Shown here: piece after piece, positions 1-7,729 of the stretch
Layout of the letters: each line of letters begins with the position of its first letter
Position numbering within the stretch: position 1 is the first letter of the stretch
Origin: Actinomycetota bacterium
GTDB lineage: Bacteria > Actinomycetota > Coriobacteriia > Anaerosomatales > D1FN1-002
Direction: 5' to 3'
Assembly: GCA_005774595.1 (NCBI GenBank)
Contig: VAUM01000009.1
Coordinates: 1-15,297, forward strand
Length of the DNA stretch: 15,297 nucleotides
Position numbers and translations under genes: made by a program
The notes under the pieces: generated by a model
The model's input: only the letters and a program-made list of their open reading frames with translations
Databases searched by the model: none
Told to the model about the DNA's origin: nothing

Positions 1-582
1 GAGCAGGAACGAGAAGCGTGCGCCGGGCTCGGCCGCCATGCCGCCGGCGATGGTGGAGCCGGAGCGCGAGACACCCGGGAGGACCGCCGCGGCCTGCGCG
101 ACCGCGATGCCGGCGAGCCGTGGCCACGTGAGCGCGTCCGGGGCGACCTCGTCGCGTTCGGCGCGGCGGGCGCGGGACGCGAGGTACTCGGCCGCGGCGA
201 GGGCGGCGGTGGTCACCAGGAAGCCGATGCCGATGAAGAGCAGCGACTCGTTCGCGGCTTCGACCACGTCGCCCATGAAGTATGCGATGCCGCCGGAGAC
301 GAGCGTGGCCGCGCCGATGAGCAGCAGCAGCCGGCGGTCGGGGCTCCCCTTCCCGGCCTTGGCCAGCGACTTCGCGAGCGCGAGCAGGTCGGATCGGAAG
401 TAGACGAGCATCGCGACGAGCGTGGCGCCGTGGAGGAAGACGGTGTAGGTGAACAGCATCGGGTCGGCGGCGTCCATGCCGAATGCCCGGTAGGTCAGCG
501 CGAGGTGCCCGTCGGACGAGACCGGCAGGAACTCGGTCACGCCTTGGACGATGCCGACGACCATGGCTTGCAGGACCGTCAC
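1..582 (-). CDS. uppP: Undecaprenyl-diphosphatase UppP (BacA family), 3' end cut by window edge
   Basis: The first 194 residues of an integral membrane phosphatase that converts undecaprenyl diphosphate to undecaprenyl phosphate, recycling the lipid carrier for peptidoglycan and other envelope polymers. Both family signatures are visible: the N-terminal GIVQGVTEFLPVSSDGH (about residues 10-26), and PGVSRSGST (about 169-177), which contributes active-site Ser/Arg. Hydrophobic stretches between them fit membrane helices. The full family length is about 270 residues, so roughly a quarter is missing beyond position 1. The start is a GTG. It sits 10 nt after a GGAGG (593-597) embedded in the last codons of the RNase J gene, only 5 nt after that gene's stop, so the two are probably co-transcribed and translationally linked. 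Family assignment is firm. Confidence 0.93.
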   Translation of the reverse strand, partial: MTVLQAMVVGIVQGVTEFLPVSSDGHLALTYRAFGMDAADPMLFTYTVFLHGATLVAMLVYFRSDLLALAKSLAKAGKGSPDRRLLLLIGAATLVSGGIAYFMGDVVEAANESLLFIGIGFLVTTAALAAAEYLASRARRAERDEVAPDALTWPRLAGIAVAQAAAVLPGVSRSGSTIAGGMAAEPGARFSFLL

Positions 583-587
583 GTGCT

Positions 588-2252
588 CTAGACCTCCATC
601 ACGACGGGGATGACCATCGGGCGGGTGCGCACGCTCTCCCACAGGTAGCGCGAGAGCGCGTCGCGCACCGCGCGTTCGATCACGGCGGAGTCGGTGGCAC
701 CTTCCGAGGACGTGCGCGCGAGCACGCTCTTCACGCGCTGCATCGCGCCGTCGATGAGCTGCTGGTCGTCGCCGCCGAGCACGACGCCGCGCGCCACCAG
801 CTCGGGGTCCCCGACGACCTTGCCGTCCTGCGCGTCGATGGTGATGACGACCGCGATGATGCCGTCGCGCGCGAGGTGCTGCCTGTCGCGCAGCACGACC
901 TGGCCGACGTCGGCCGACAGCCCGTCGACGTAGATGACGCCGTGCTCAACGCCGCAGCCCGGCTTGGCCGAACCGGCGGTCAGTTCGAGGCACTGGCCGT
1001 TGTCCATGATGAAGATGTCTCTCCGGTCCATGCCGACCTGCTCGGCGAGGCGCGCGTGCGCGCGCAGGTGCCTCGATTCGCCGTGGATCGGCATGAAGTA
1101 GCGCGGCTTGACCATGTTGAGCATGAGCTTGAGCTCCTCGGAGCCGGCGTGGCCCGAGACGTGGATGTGCGCGTTGCCGCGGTGCAGCACCTCGACGCCG
1201 GCCTTCGAGAGGCGGTTGATCACGCGGTTGACGGCCATCTCGTTGCCGGGGACCGGCGAGGCGGAGATGACGACGGTGTCGTCCTCGTCGACCGTGACGG
1301 TCTTGTGGTCGCGGTTCGCGATGCGCGCGAGCGCCGAGAGCGGTTCGCCCTGGCTCCCGGTGCACAGGATGACTGTCTCGTGCGGTGCGAGGCTCGTGGC
1401 TTCGTAGGCGTCGACGATGTCCTCGGGGTCGATCTCGAGGTAGCCGAGTTCCCGGGCGATCGCCGTGTTCTGGATCATCGAGCGGCCGGTGACGACGACC
1501 ACGCGGCCGCTCTCGACCGCGGCGTCGCAGACCTGCTGGATGCGGTGGATGTGGCTCGCGAACGACGCGACGATGATGCGCCCGGTCGCGCGGAGGAAGA
1601 TGTCGCGCAGCGAGGCGCCGACCGACGCCTCCGGCGGCGAGTAGCCCGGGTTCTCGGCGTTGGTGGAGTCGCTCATCAGCAGCAGGACACCCTGCTTGCC
1701 CGCTTTGGTCAGCGCGCCGAAGTCGGTGAAGCGGCCGTCGATGGGCGTCTGGTCGAACTTGAAGTCACCGGTGTGCAGCACGTTGCCGACGGGCGTGCGC
1801 ACGAGCAGCGCGACGCCGTCGGGGATGGAGTGGTTGACCGGGATGAAGTCGAGCCCGAAGCACCCCAGGTTCACGTGGCTGCCGCCGTTGACCTCGCGGA
1901 GCTTCGGCTTCTTGATGCCGTGCTCGGTCAGCTTGGACGCGATGAGGCCGAGGGTGAGCGCCGTGCCGAGGACCGGGACAGGCTTGCCGAGGTCCTTGAG
2001 CAGGTACGGCAGCGCCCCGGTATGGTCCTCATGGCCGTGCGTGATGACGATGCCGCGCAGCTTGTCCGCGCGCTTCAGTATGTAGCTGTAGTCGGGCAGG
2101 ATGAGGTCCACGCCCGGGTGGTCGTCGTCGGGGAACATGAGCCCCGCGTCGATGACGACCATGTCGTCCCCGTACTCGAGGACGGTCATGTTCTTGCCCA
2201 CTTCGTCCAGGCCCCCGAGGGGCAGGACGCGCAGGCGCTCCTTCTTGGTCAT
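588..2252 (-). CDS. rnj: Ribonuclease J (metallo-beta-lactamase/beta-CASP RNase)
   Basis: A 554-residue protein, the normal size for RNase J, a cytoplasmic enzyme with 5'-3' exonuclease and endonuclease activity in mRNA decay and rRNA maturation. The metallo-beta-lactamase zinc motif HGHEDH is at residues 72-77. Further metal-ligand regions are VNHSIPD (about 139-145) and HTGDFKFD (160-167). The beta-CASP part contains SDSTNAENPG and, near the end of the core, HVSGHAG and a PIHGE histidine segment. The family's C-terminal domain follows. The ATG lacks a well-spaced Shine-Dalgarno: AAGGAG lies about 16 nt upstream, with only a weak GAAGA nearer. It lies 123 bp downstream of dapA in the lysine-biosynthesis cluster, a neighbourhood also seen in Bacillus. 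Whether it corresponds to J1 or J2 cannot be decided, as many actinobacteria have one copy. Confidence 0.96.
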   Translation of the reverse strand: MTKKERLRVLPLGGLDEVGKNMTVLEYGDDMVVIDAGLMFPDDDHPGVDLILPDYSYILKRADKLRGIVITHGHEDHTGALPYLLKDLGKPVPVLGTALTLGLIASKLTEHGIKKPKLREVNGGSHVNLGCFGLDFIPVNHSIPDGVALLVRTPVGNVLHTGDFKFDQTPIDGRFTDFGALTKAGKQGVLLLMSDSTNAENPGYSPPEASVGASLRDIFLRATGRIIVASFASHIHRIQQVCDAAVESGRVVVVTGRSMIQNTAIARELGYLEIDPEDIVDAYEATSLAPHETVILCTGSQGEPLSALARIANRDHKTVTVDEDDTVVISASPVPGNEMAVNRVINRLSKAGVEVLHRGNAHIHVSGHAGSEELKLMLNMVKPRYFMPIHGESRHLRAHARLAEQVGMDRRDIFIMDNGQCLELTAGSAKPGCGVEHGVIYVDGLSADVGQVVLRDRQHLARDGIIAVVITIDAQDGKVVGDPELVARGVVLGGDDQQLIDGAMQRVKSVLARTSSEGATDSAVIERAVRDALSRYLWESVRTRPMVIPVVMEV

Positions 2253-2375
2253 GGCGGTGTCTTCTCGACTCTCCTTGTCGTGGTACGGCCCGCGTGGGTG
2301 CGCAGGCTCGCTCGGGTCGTGCGCGCCGGCACCCGCGGACGGACGGCGGCGTTACGTTCGGTCAGTGCCTGTGCG

Positions 2376-3275
2376 TCACGCGAGCAGGCCGACGCCGCGC
2401 ATGACGCGCGCGAGCTCGGCGGACTGCTCGGGAGTGGGCGGCACGAGCGGCAGGCGCACCGTGCCGACCGGGAAGCCGGCCAGGCGCAGCGCGTCCTTGA
2501 CCATGATCGGGTTCGCCGTCATGAAGAGCGCCTTGAACAGCGGCAACAGGCTCAGGTGGAGTTTGAGCGCGCGGGTGTGCTCGCCGGCGACCTGCGCGGC
2601 GATCATCTCGGCCATCTGCGGGCCGACGACATGGCTCGCCACCGAGATGATGCCGGTGCCGCCCATGGCCATGATCGGCAGGGTCATCTCGTCGTCGCCC
2701 GAGAGGACCTCGAAGCCGTCGGGCGCGTCGCCGACGATGCGCGCGACCTGCGCGAGGTCGGGGTTGGACTGCTTGACCGCGACGACGTTGCCGCAGTCGC
2801 GTGCGACGCGCAGGATCGTCTCGGGCTCCATGTTCACGACGCAGCGCGCCGGGATGTTGTACATGATGACCGGGACATCGACCGCCGAGGCGATCGAGCA
2901 GAAGTGCCGGTACATGCCCTCCTGCGGCGGCTTGTTGTAGTACGGCACGACGGCCATGATCGCGTCCACGCCTCCGAGCGCCGTGACCTTGCGCGCGAAC
3001 TCGACCGAGTCGTCGGTGCAGTTGTCGCCGACGTTGGCGACGATGGGGACGCGGCCGCCGACCGCGTCGATGACGGTGCGGAACAGCTCGAGCTTCTGGT
3101 CGTAGAAGACAGTCGGCGACTCACCGGTGGTCCCGCAGACGATGAGGCCCTGGGTCCCGGTCGCGATCAGGCGGTCGGCGAGCTCGCCCGCGCGCGGCAG
3201 GTCGAGGTGGCCGTCGGCCGTGAACGGCGTGACCATGGCTGTGAGAAGGCGCCCGAAGCGCGGCGTGGCGGACAT
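2376..3275 (-). CDS. dapA: 4-hydroxy-tetrahydrodipicolinate synthase DapA
   Basis: A 299-residue TIM-barrel aldolase that condenses pyruvate with aspartate semialdehyde in the diaminopimelate/lysine branch. The GTTGESPT signature has its threonine pair at 49-50. The catalytic tyrosine is in YNIPAR (Tyr139) and the Schiff-base lysine in VAVKQSNPD (Lys168). The length is typical. An ATG start is preceded by AAGGGGTGA about 8 nt upstream, a good ribosome-binding site. The upstream neighbour is the NlpC/P60 gene (34-bp gap), with lysC and dapB beyond it, so enzymes of the same pathway are grouped here. The aspartate-semialdehyde dehydrogenase gene (asd) that links lysC to dapA is not in the window. 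Confidence 0.97.
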   Translation of the reverse strand: MSATPRFGRLLTAMVTPFTADGHLDLPRAGELADRLIATGTQGLIVCGTTGESPTVFYDQKLELFRTVIDAVGGRVPIVANVGDNCTDDSVEFARKVTALGGVDAIMAVVPYYNKPPQEGMYRHFCSIASAVDVPVIMYNIPARCVVNMEPETILRVARDCGNVVAVKQSNPDLAQVARIVGDAPDGFEVLSGDDEMTLPIMAMGGTGIISVASHVVGPQMAEMIAAQVAGEHTRALKLHLSLLPLFKALFMTANPIMVKDALRLAGFPVGTVRLPLVPPTPEQSAELARVMRGVGLLA

Positions 3276-3309
3276 GGTGGTTCACCCCTTGGTTCGCTTG
3301 GCGGACAGT

Positions 3310-4056
3310 CTACCGCATCGGGCTGACAGCGGGGTCGGTCAGCGCCTTCCATCGCACGATGCGCGCAGGATACGGGTAGTAGCCGTCCGCCGAGGGGGTC
3401 GCCACGGTCCGGACGCCTCGGAAACGGGGATCGGCCTCGATCCAAGCGCCCTTCGCGGTACAGATGACGACGTGCATCCCGTTGCCCGAGACGGCGAGGT
3501 CGCCGGGCCGCGCGTCCGCGGCGTTGACCGACGACGGGATCGAGAGCAGCAGCGTGCGGCCACCATAGCCTTGGCCGAGCTCGGCCGCGGAGGCGTCGTG
3601 CCACCACAGGTCGGCCGCGGTACGCAGGGCGCCCGGGTCCGCTTCGGCGAGGCCGCGCTCGACCAGCGCGTCGACGAGTGCCATGCGCGCGAGCCCGGAG
3701 CAGTCGATGCCCCACAGGCGCTCCCCGCCCCAGACGTAGGGCGCACGCCCGTAGCGGGCGAGCGCGCGCACGTACGCGTCGCGCAACGGTGCGCGTGCGA
3801 GGGAACGGCCCGGAAGGCAGAGGAAGACAGCACCGGCGAGCACAGGCACCACGAGGGCCGCCACGAGCGCAGGCCTGCGGCGGGCCGCGAAGACCGCGAG
3901 CGCCCACGAGACCGCGACGCCGACGACGATCGCGAGACGCGAGGCCGTGCCGGCGACCGGGAAGATGACGAAAGCGACCGCGACAGCCAGAGCGCCGAGC
4001 GCGAACTCGGCGGCCGACGGGCGGCGCAGGACCGGGTGCGGGAGTCGGATCGTCAT
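3310..4056 (-). CDS. Membrane-anchored NlpC/P60-type cysteine peptidase (putative peptidoglycan hydrolase)
   Basis: A 248-residue protein. Residues about 17-36, 40-57 and 62-80 form three hydrophobic segments that should anchor it in the membrane. The rest is an NlpC/P60-like papain fold: YVWGGERLWGIDCSGL places the nucleophile at Cys119, RPGDLAVSGNGMHVVI places the histidine at about His195, and WIEADP around 206-210 could supply the third polar residue. This family usually cleaves the gamma-glutamyl-diaminopimelate peptide bond in cell-wall stem peptides. It lies between lysC and dapA, which make diaminopimelate, so a cell-wall role fits the context. No clear ribosome-binding site is seen before the ATG. 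The fold assignment is good; the substrate is inferred. A toxin or effector role is possible but has no support here. Confidence 0.8.
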   Translation of the reverse strand: MTIRLPHPVLRRPSAAEFALGALAVAVAFVIFPVAGTASRLAIVVGVAVSWALAVFAARRRPALVAALVVPVLAGAVFLCLPGRSLARAPLRDAYVRALARYGRAPYVWGGERLWGIDCSGLARMALVDALVERGLAEADPGALRTAADLWWHDASAAELGQGYGGRTLLLSIPSSVNAADARPGDLAVSGNGMHVVICTAKGAWIEADPRFRGVRTVATPSADGYYPYPARIVRWKALTDPAVSPMR

Positions 4057-4120
4057 GAGCCGAGGCTAGCGCGCGGCTGTGGGGAAGTCGCGCGGCGTTG
4101 CCGGGACGTTGACCCCTCGC

Positions 4121-5338
4121 CTACCCGGCCAGCTCGAAGCCGTCGTGGAGCGCGCGCACGGCGGCGGCGCAGTCGTCGCCGCGCACGAGCACCGCGATGG
4201 TCGTGTGCGAGTCGGCGGCCTGCAGCACGTCGACGCCGGCGGCGGACAGGTGCTCGGCGACCCGCGCCATGACGCCCGGGACGCCGTGCATCCCGGCGCC
4301 CACGAGCGTGACCTTGGCGAGCGCGTCCGTGACCTCGCAGGTCAGGCCGAGCGCGGCCACGACATCGCCTACCTGTGTGACGGCAGCCTCGGGCACCGTG
4401 AACAGCAGCGTCTCCCCCGCCGGGGTGAACATGTCGAGGGACACGCCCGCGTCGGCCATCGCGCGGTAGACGCGCGTCTGCGCGGCCATGTGCCCGTCCG
4501 AGCCCTCGGGCGCGTCGAGCGCTATGCGGACGCGCGCGACGCCGCTCGCATGCGAGACGGCCGTGGCGACCTGCGAGGGCCGGTAGCCGGCGATGTCGGC
4601 CACCTGGGTGCCGGGATGGTCGGTGTAGGTGTTGCGCACGCGCACGGGCATGCCGCTGCCCAGCGCGAGCTCGGCCGCGGGCGTGTGGACGACCTTGGAG
4701 CCGGCCGCCGCCATCTGGAACAGCTCTTCGGCGGAGATCGTCTCGAGGACCTCGACGCCAGAGCACGTGCGCGGGTCGGCGGTCATCACACCGTCGACAT
4801 CCGTGTAGATCTCGACCTCGGCGGCCGACAGCGCCACACCGAGCGCGCACGCGGTCGTGTCGGAGCCGCCGCGACCGAGCGTGGTGACCTCACCGCCCGG
4901 CGCGACCCCCTGGAAGCCGCAGACGACCGGCACGCGACCCGCCGCGATGGCGGCGAGCAGCGGGCCGGTGTGGACCTCGGTGACCTGTGCGGCGCCGAAC
5001 ACGCCGTCCGTGACGATCCCTGCCGCGCCGCCGGTGAATGCGAGCGCGTCGACGCCCGCGGCGCGCAGTTCGTGCGCGACCACCACAGCGGCCACGACCT
5101 CGCCGGTGCTGGCGAGCAGGTCGGTCTCGGCGGGTTCGGCGGGCAGGCCCGCGACCAGGCCGAGCAGCGTATCGGTGGCGTACGGCGCGCCGGCGCGGCC
5201 CATCGCGCTCACGACGACCACGGGCGCCCGGTCGAGCTCGAGCGCCTCGGTCACGCGCGCGGCCACGGCGGCGCGGCCCTCGGGCGTGGCGACCGAGGTC
5301 CCGCCGAACTTCATGACGACGACGGGACGCTCGCTCAC
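4121..5338 (-). CDS. lysC: Aspartate kinase with C-terminal ACT repeats
   Basis: A 405-residue aspartokinase that phosphorylates aspartate in the first step of lysine, threonine and methionine synthesis. KFGGTS (residues 10-15), GRGGSDTTA (156-163) and YTDVDGVMTADPR (178-190) are the kinase-fold signatures for ATP and aspartate binding. From about residue 265 to the end lie two ACT-type regulatory repeats, the second containing KVTLVGAGMHGVPGV, so feedback control by lysine and/or threonine is expected. The length matches monofunctional actinobacterial and Bacillus enzymes. The start is a GTG whose bases overlap the dapB stop (GTGA, 4-nt overlap), implying translational coupling. Some relatives produce a separate regulatory subunit from an internal start; I saw no decisive site for that here. 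Confidence 0.95.
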   Translation of the reverse strand: MSERPVVVMKFGGTSVATPEGRAAVAARVTEALELDRAPVVVVSAMGRAGAPYATDTLLGLVAGLPAEPAETDLLASTGEVVAAVVVAHELRAAGVDALAFTGGAAGIVTDGVFGAAQVTEVHTGPLLAAIAAGRVPVVCGFQGVAPGGEVTTLGRGGSDTTACALGVALSAAEVEIYTDVDGVMTADPRTCSGVEVLETISAEELFQMAAAGSKVVHTPAAELALGSGMPVRVRNTYTDHPGTQVADIAGYRPSQVATAVSHASGVARVRIALDAPEGSDGHMAAQTRVYRAMADAGVSLDMFTPAGETLLFTVPEAAVTQVGDVVAALGLTCEVTDALAKVTLVGAGMHGVPGVMARVAEHLSAAGVDVLQAADSHTTIAVLVRGDDCAAAVRALHDGFELAG

Positions 5339-6126
5339 TCGCAGCCCTCGAGCAGCTTCTCGAGGCCGACGACGAGCCCGGTCATCGAGCCCACCTTGCG
5401 GATGGCGAGCACGACGCCGGGCATGAACGACGAGCGGTCCATCGAATCGTGGCGGATGGTGAGTACCTCACCGGGGCCGCCGAAGACGACCTCCTGGTGC
5501 GCGGTGAACCCGGGCAGCCGGACCGAGTGGACAGGGATGCCCTCGACGAGCGCGCCGCGCGCGCCGTCGACGTGCTCCGTGTCCTTGCCTTGGATGTCCG
5601 GGACGGTGCCGCGCGCCTCCGCCACGAGTCTGGCGGTGCGCACGGCGGTGCCGGACGGGGCGTCGGCCTTGCGGTCGTGGTGCAACTCGACGATCTCGAC
5701 GTGCGGGAAGTGCCGCGCTGCCTGCTTCGCGAACTGCATCATGAGCACGCCGCCGATCGAGAAGTTCGGGGCGTAGAACAGGCATGCGTCGGTCTTCGCC
5801 TCGAACCAGATCTGCGCGAGGCGGTCCTCGGAGACCCCGGTCGTGCCGACGACGCAGTGCACGCCGGCCGACAGCGCCGCTCGCAGGTTGGACTCGACGG
5901 CGTCGGGCTGCGTGAAGTCGACCATGACGTCGGGGCCGGTCGCGAGCAGCGTCTCGGCGACGTTCATCGCGCAGACGAGCGGCGTCCCGCTGCCGTCGTC
6001 GACTCTCACGCCCGCCGCGGCGGTGTCCACGCAGCCGACGACCTCCATGCCGGGCGCTTCGGTCACCGCGCGGACGACCTCGCGGCCCATGCGGCCGCCG
6101 GCTCCCGTGACCAGGACTCGGATCAT
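5335..6126 (-). CDS. dapB: 4-hydroxy-tetrahydrodipicolinate reductase DapB
   Basis: A 263-residue NAD(P)H-dependent reductase that acts after DapA in diaminopimelate/lysine synthesis. The N-terminal Rossmann motif is VTGAGGRMGRE (glycines from about residue 8). GTTG at 94-97 is the conserved dinucleotide-domain loop. The substrate-binding and catalytic segment ELHHDRKADAPSGTA has the histidine pair at 149-150, lysine at 153 and PSGT at 157-160. The length is normal. The ATG is preceded by a strong GGGAGGGG about 9 nt upstream and lies 15 nt after the stop of the M16 peptidase gene. It overlaps lysC by 4 nt at its 3' end, so M16, dapB and lysC very probably form one transcript. Confidence 0.96.
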   Translation of the reverse strand: MIRVLVTGAGGRMGREVVRAVTEAPGMEVVGCVDTAAAGVRVDDGSGTPLVCAMNVAETLLATGPDVMVDFTQPDAVESNLRAALSAGVHCVVGTTGVSEDRLAQIWFEAKTDACLFYAPNFSIGGVLMMQFAKQAARHFPHVEIVELHHDRKADAPSGTAVRTARLVAEARGTVPDIQGKDTEHVDGARGALVEGIPVHSVRLPGFTAHQEVVFGGPGEVLTIRHDSMDRSSFMPGVVLAIRKVGSMTGLVVGLEKLLEGCE

Positions 6127-6141
6127 CTCGCGGTCCCCTCC

Positions 6142-7392
6142 CTACCCTGCCAGAGCCTCGGCCTCGGTCTGGCTGACCGGGCCGATGACGGCGAGCGTTC
6201 GCGGCGAGTCGAGCACCGCGGCCGTCACGCGCGCCACGTCCTCGAGCGTGATCGCGTCGATGCGCGCCACCAGCTCGTCGATGGTCAGCATCTCGCCTCT
6301 CGTGACTTCCGTCTTCCCCAAACGCGACATCCTGTTGCGCGTGCTCTCGAGCCCGAGCACGAGGTGGCCCTTGATCGACTCCTGCGCGCGGGACAGCTCC
6401 TCGGCGGTGACACCGTCGGCGATGACGTTCGCGAACTCGGCGCGGATGAGCCCCGCGACCTCGGCGGCGTTGCTCGGCCGCGTGCCGGCGTACACGGCGA
6501 ACTGGCCGGTGTCCTCGTACAGTGAGTGGTACGAGAAGACCGCGTACGCCAGGCCGCGCTTCTCGCGGATCTCCTGGAACAAGCGCGAGGACATGCCGCC
6601 ACCGAGCACGGTGTCGAGCACGGCGAGGACGAAGCGGTCCTCGTGGTCGGCATAGAGGCCATGGACGCCGTAGCAGATGTGCGTCTGCTCGGTCTCCTTG
6701 GTGATGAGCGCGAGGCGCTCCGGCTCCACGCGTGCGGCCGACGGACGCGAGGAACGCGGGCCCGCGGGCAGCTTGAGGAAGCGCTCGACCAGGCCGACGA
6801 CCTTCGCGTGTGCCACGCTGCCGGCCGCCGCCACGACGGTGTTGCCGGTGACGTAGTGGCGATCGCGGTACGCGGCAGACGCGTCGTGCCCGAAGCCGCC
6901 GACGGCATCGGCGTCGCCGAGTACGGGCAGGCCGATCGGGTGGCCCGGCCACAGCGCGCCCGCGAACAGCTCGTGCACGCGGTCGTCGGGCTGGTCCTCG
7001 GCGCGTGCGATCTCCTCGAGCACGACCTCGCGCTCGGACTCGCACGCGTCCTGCGCGAGCAGCGCCGCGGCGACCATCTCGGCGAGGACCTCGATCGCGA
7101 CGTCGACGTGCTCGTCGAGCACGCGCGCGTAGTAGCAGGTGTACTCCTTGGAGGTGAAGGCGTTGAGCTCCGCGCCGAGGCGGTCGAAGGTCTCAGAGAT
7201 GTCCTGTGCCGTGCGCGTGGGCGTGCCCTTGAACATCATGTGCTCGAGGAAGTGCGACATGCCCGCGTCGGCGGCGTCCTCGTCGCGGCTGCCCACCGAG
7301 AACCAGATGCCGATGGCCACCGAGCGCACGCCGGACATCGTCTCGGTGAGCACGGTGACGCCGTCGGAGGTCGTGGTGCGGTCGTAGAACAT
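6142..7392 (-). CDS. M16 family zinc metallopeptidase (processing-peptidase-like)
   Basis: A 416-residue pitrilysin-family protein. The inverted zinc motif HFLEH is at residues 47-51, with the third ligand glutamate at about 127 in EREVVLEEIA, which matches the family spacing. The C-terminal half contains the conserved Arg/Tyr region (RLFQEIREKRGLAY, then the SYHSLYEDTG segment). Relatives include Bacillus MlpA/YmxG and the beta subunit of mitochondrial processing peptidase; substrates of the bacterial members are mostly unknown. I chose the ATG at 7392 (MFYDRTTTSDG), with AGGCGG about 7 nt upstream, over a longer frame reaching 7458 whose extra residues look non-coding. A possible -10 box (7437-7442) also lies inside that extension. 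It heads the dapB-lysC operon, as its homologue lies near dap genes in Bacillus. Confidence 0.93.
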   Translation of the reverse strand: MFYDRTTTSDGVTVLTETMSGVRSVAIGIWFSVGSRDEDAADAGMSHFLEHMMFKGTPTRTAQDISETFDRLGAELNAFTSKEYTCYYARVLDEHVDVAIEVLAEMVAAALLAQDACESEREVVLEEIARAEDQPDDRVHELFAGALWPGHPIGLPVLGDADAVGGFGHDASAAYRDRHYVTGNTVVAAAGSVAHAKVVGLVERFLKLPAGPRSSRPSAARVEPERLALITKETEQTHICYGVHGLYADHEDRFVLAVLDTVLGGGMSSRLFQEIREKRGLAYAVFSYHSLYEDTGQFAVYAGTRPSNAAEVAGLIRAEFANVIADGVTAEELSRAQESIKGHLVLGLESTRNRMSRLGKTEVTRGEMLTIDELVARIDAITLEDVARVTAAVLDSPRTLAVIGPVSQTEAEALAG

Positions 7393-7436
7393 GCGGGAGC
7401 CGCCTGTCAGCTGAGGGTGCGTGCGTGCAGGCGCCC

Positions 7437-7442
7437 ATTGTA
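7437..7442 (-). promoter_or_regulatory. Candidate -10 box (TACAAT) of the M16-dapB-lysC operon
   Basis: Read on the minus strand, TACAAT lies 44 nt upstream of the M16 start codon in the 85-bp gap after the small membrane-protein gene. Transcription would begin near 7430, giving a leader of roughly 35-40 nt. No TTGACA-like -35 is visible about 17 nt upstream, which is common for GC-rich actinobacterial promoters. It is AT-rich against a very GC-rich background, but one hexamer is weak evidence. Confidence 0.35.
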
Positions 7443-7477
7443 GCCGAGGGGCGGACACGGGCGGCGGGGGGCGCGTC

Positions 7478-7729
7478 CTACCGCAGCGCCATCCACGTGG
7501 CCGCGAGCACGGCGATCGCGCCCCAGAACACGACGCGCGCGTTCGGGTTGCGGTCCGCGTTGCGCTCGCGGATCCCGCGCGCGAGCAGCCACATGAGCGC
7601 GAGCATCCCGGACGCGAGCGCCACCGAGGCGAGCATCTCCACGCGCGGCCCGGCGACGCGGCTCACCACCACGAGCAGCGCGAAGCCGCCGAGCGAGAGC
7701 AGGTCGTCGGCGGACAGGAAGCGTGTCAT
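7478..7729 (-). CDS. Small hypothetical membrane protein downstream of Fic
   Basis: An 83-residue hydrophobic protein that I do not recognise. It has about three membrane-spanning stretches: residues near 10-26 (LLSLGGFALLVVVSRVAG), 32-53 (MLASVALASGMLALMWLLARG) and 66-82 (VVFWGAIAVLAATWMAL). A charged loop RERNADRNPNAR lies between the last two. I start it at the ATG at 7729, which overlaps the Fic stop as TGATG and has AGGGGG five nt upstream inside the Fic C-terminus; a GTG one codon earlier is the alternative. The coupling to fic suggests co-translation. Function is unknown; it may be an accessory membrane partner or just an unrelated neighbour. Confidence 0.7.
   Translation of the reverse strand: MTRFLSADDLLSLGGFALLVVVSRVAGPRVEMLASVALASGMLALMWLLARGIRERNADRNPNARVVFWGAIAVLAATWMALR

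Noticed and set aside
483..3326. A plus-strand open frame of 947 codons
   Set aside because: It runs antisense to rnj and dapA, is full of Arg, Asp, Val and His, and has no recognisable motifs. Long antisense frames are expected where third positions are almost all G or C.
4079..5776. A plus-strand open frame of 565 codons
   Set aside because: It is antisense to lysC and dapB, with the same shadow composition and no domain signature.
7393..7458. 22-residue N-terminal extension of the M16 peptidase
   Set aside because: Homology starts at MFYDRTTTSDG, and the extension overlaps the likely promoter and leader.
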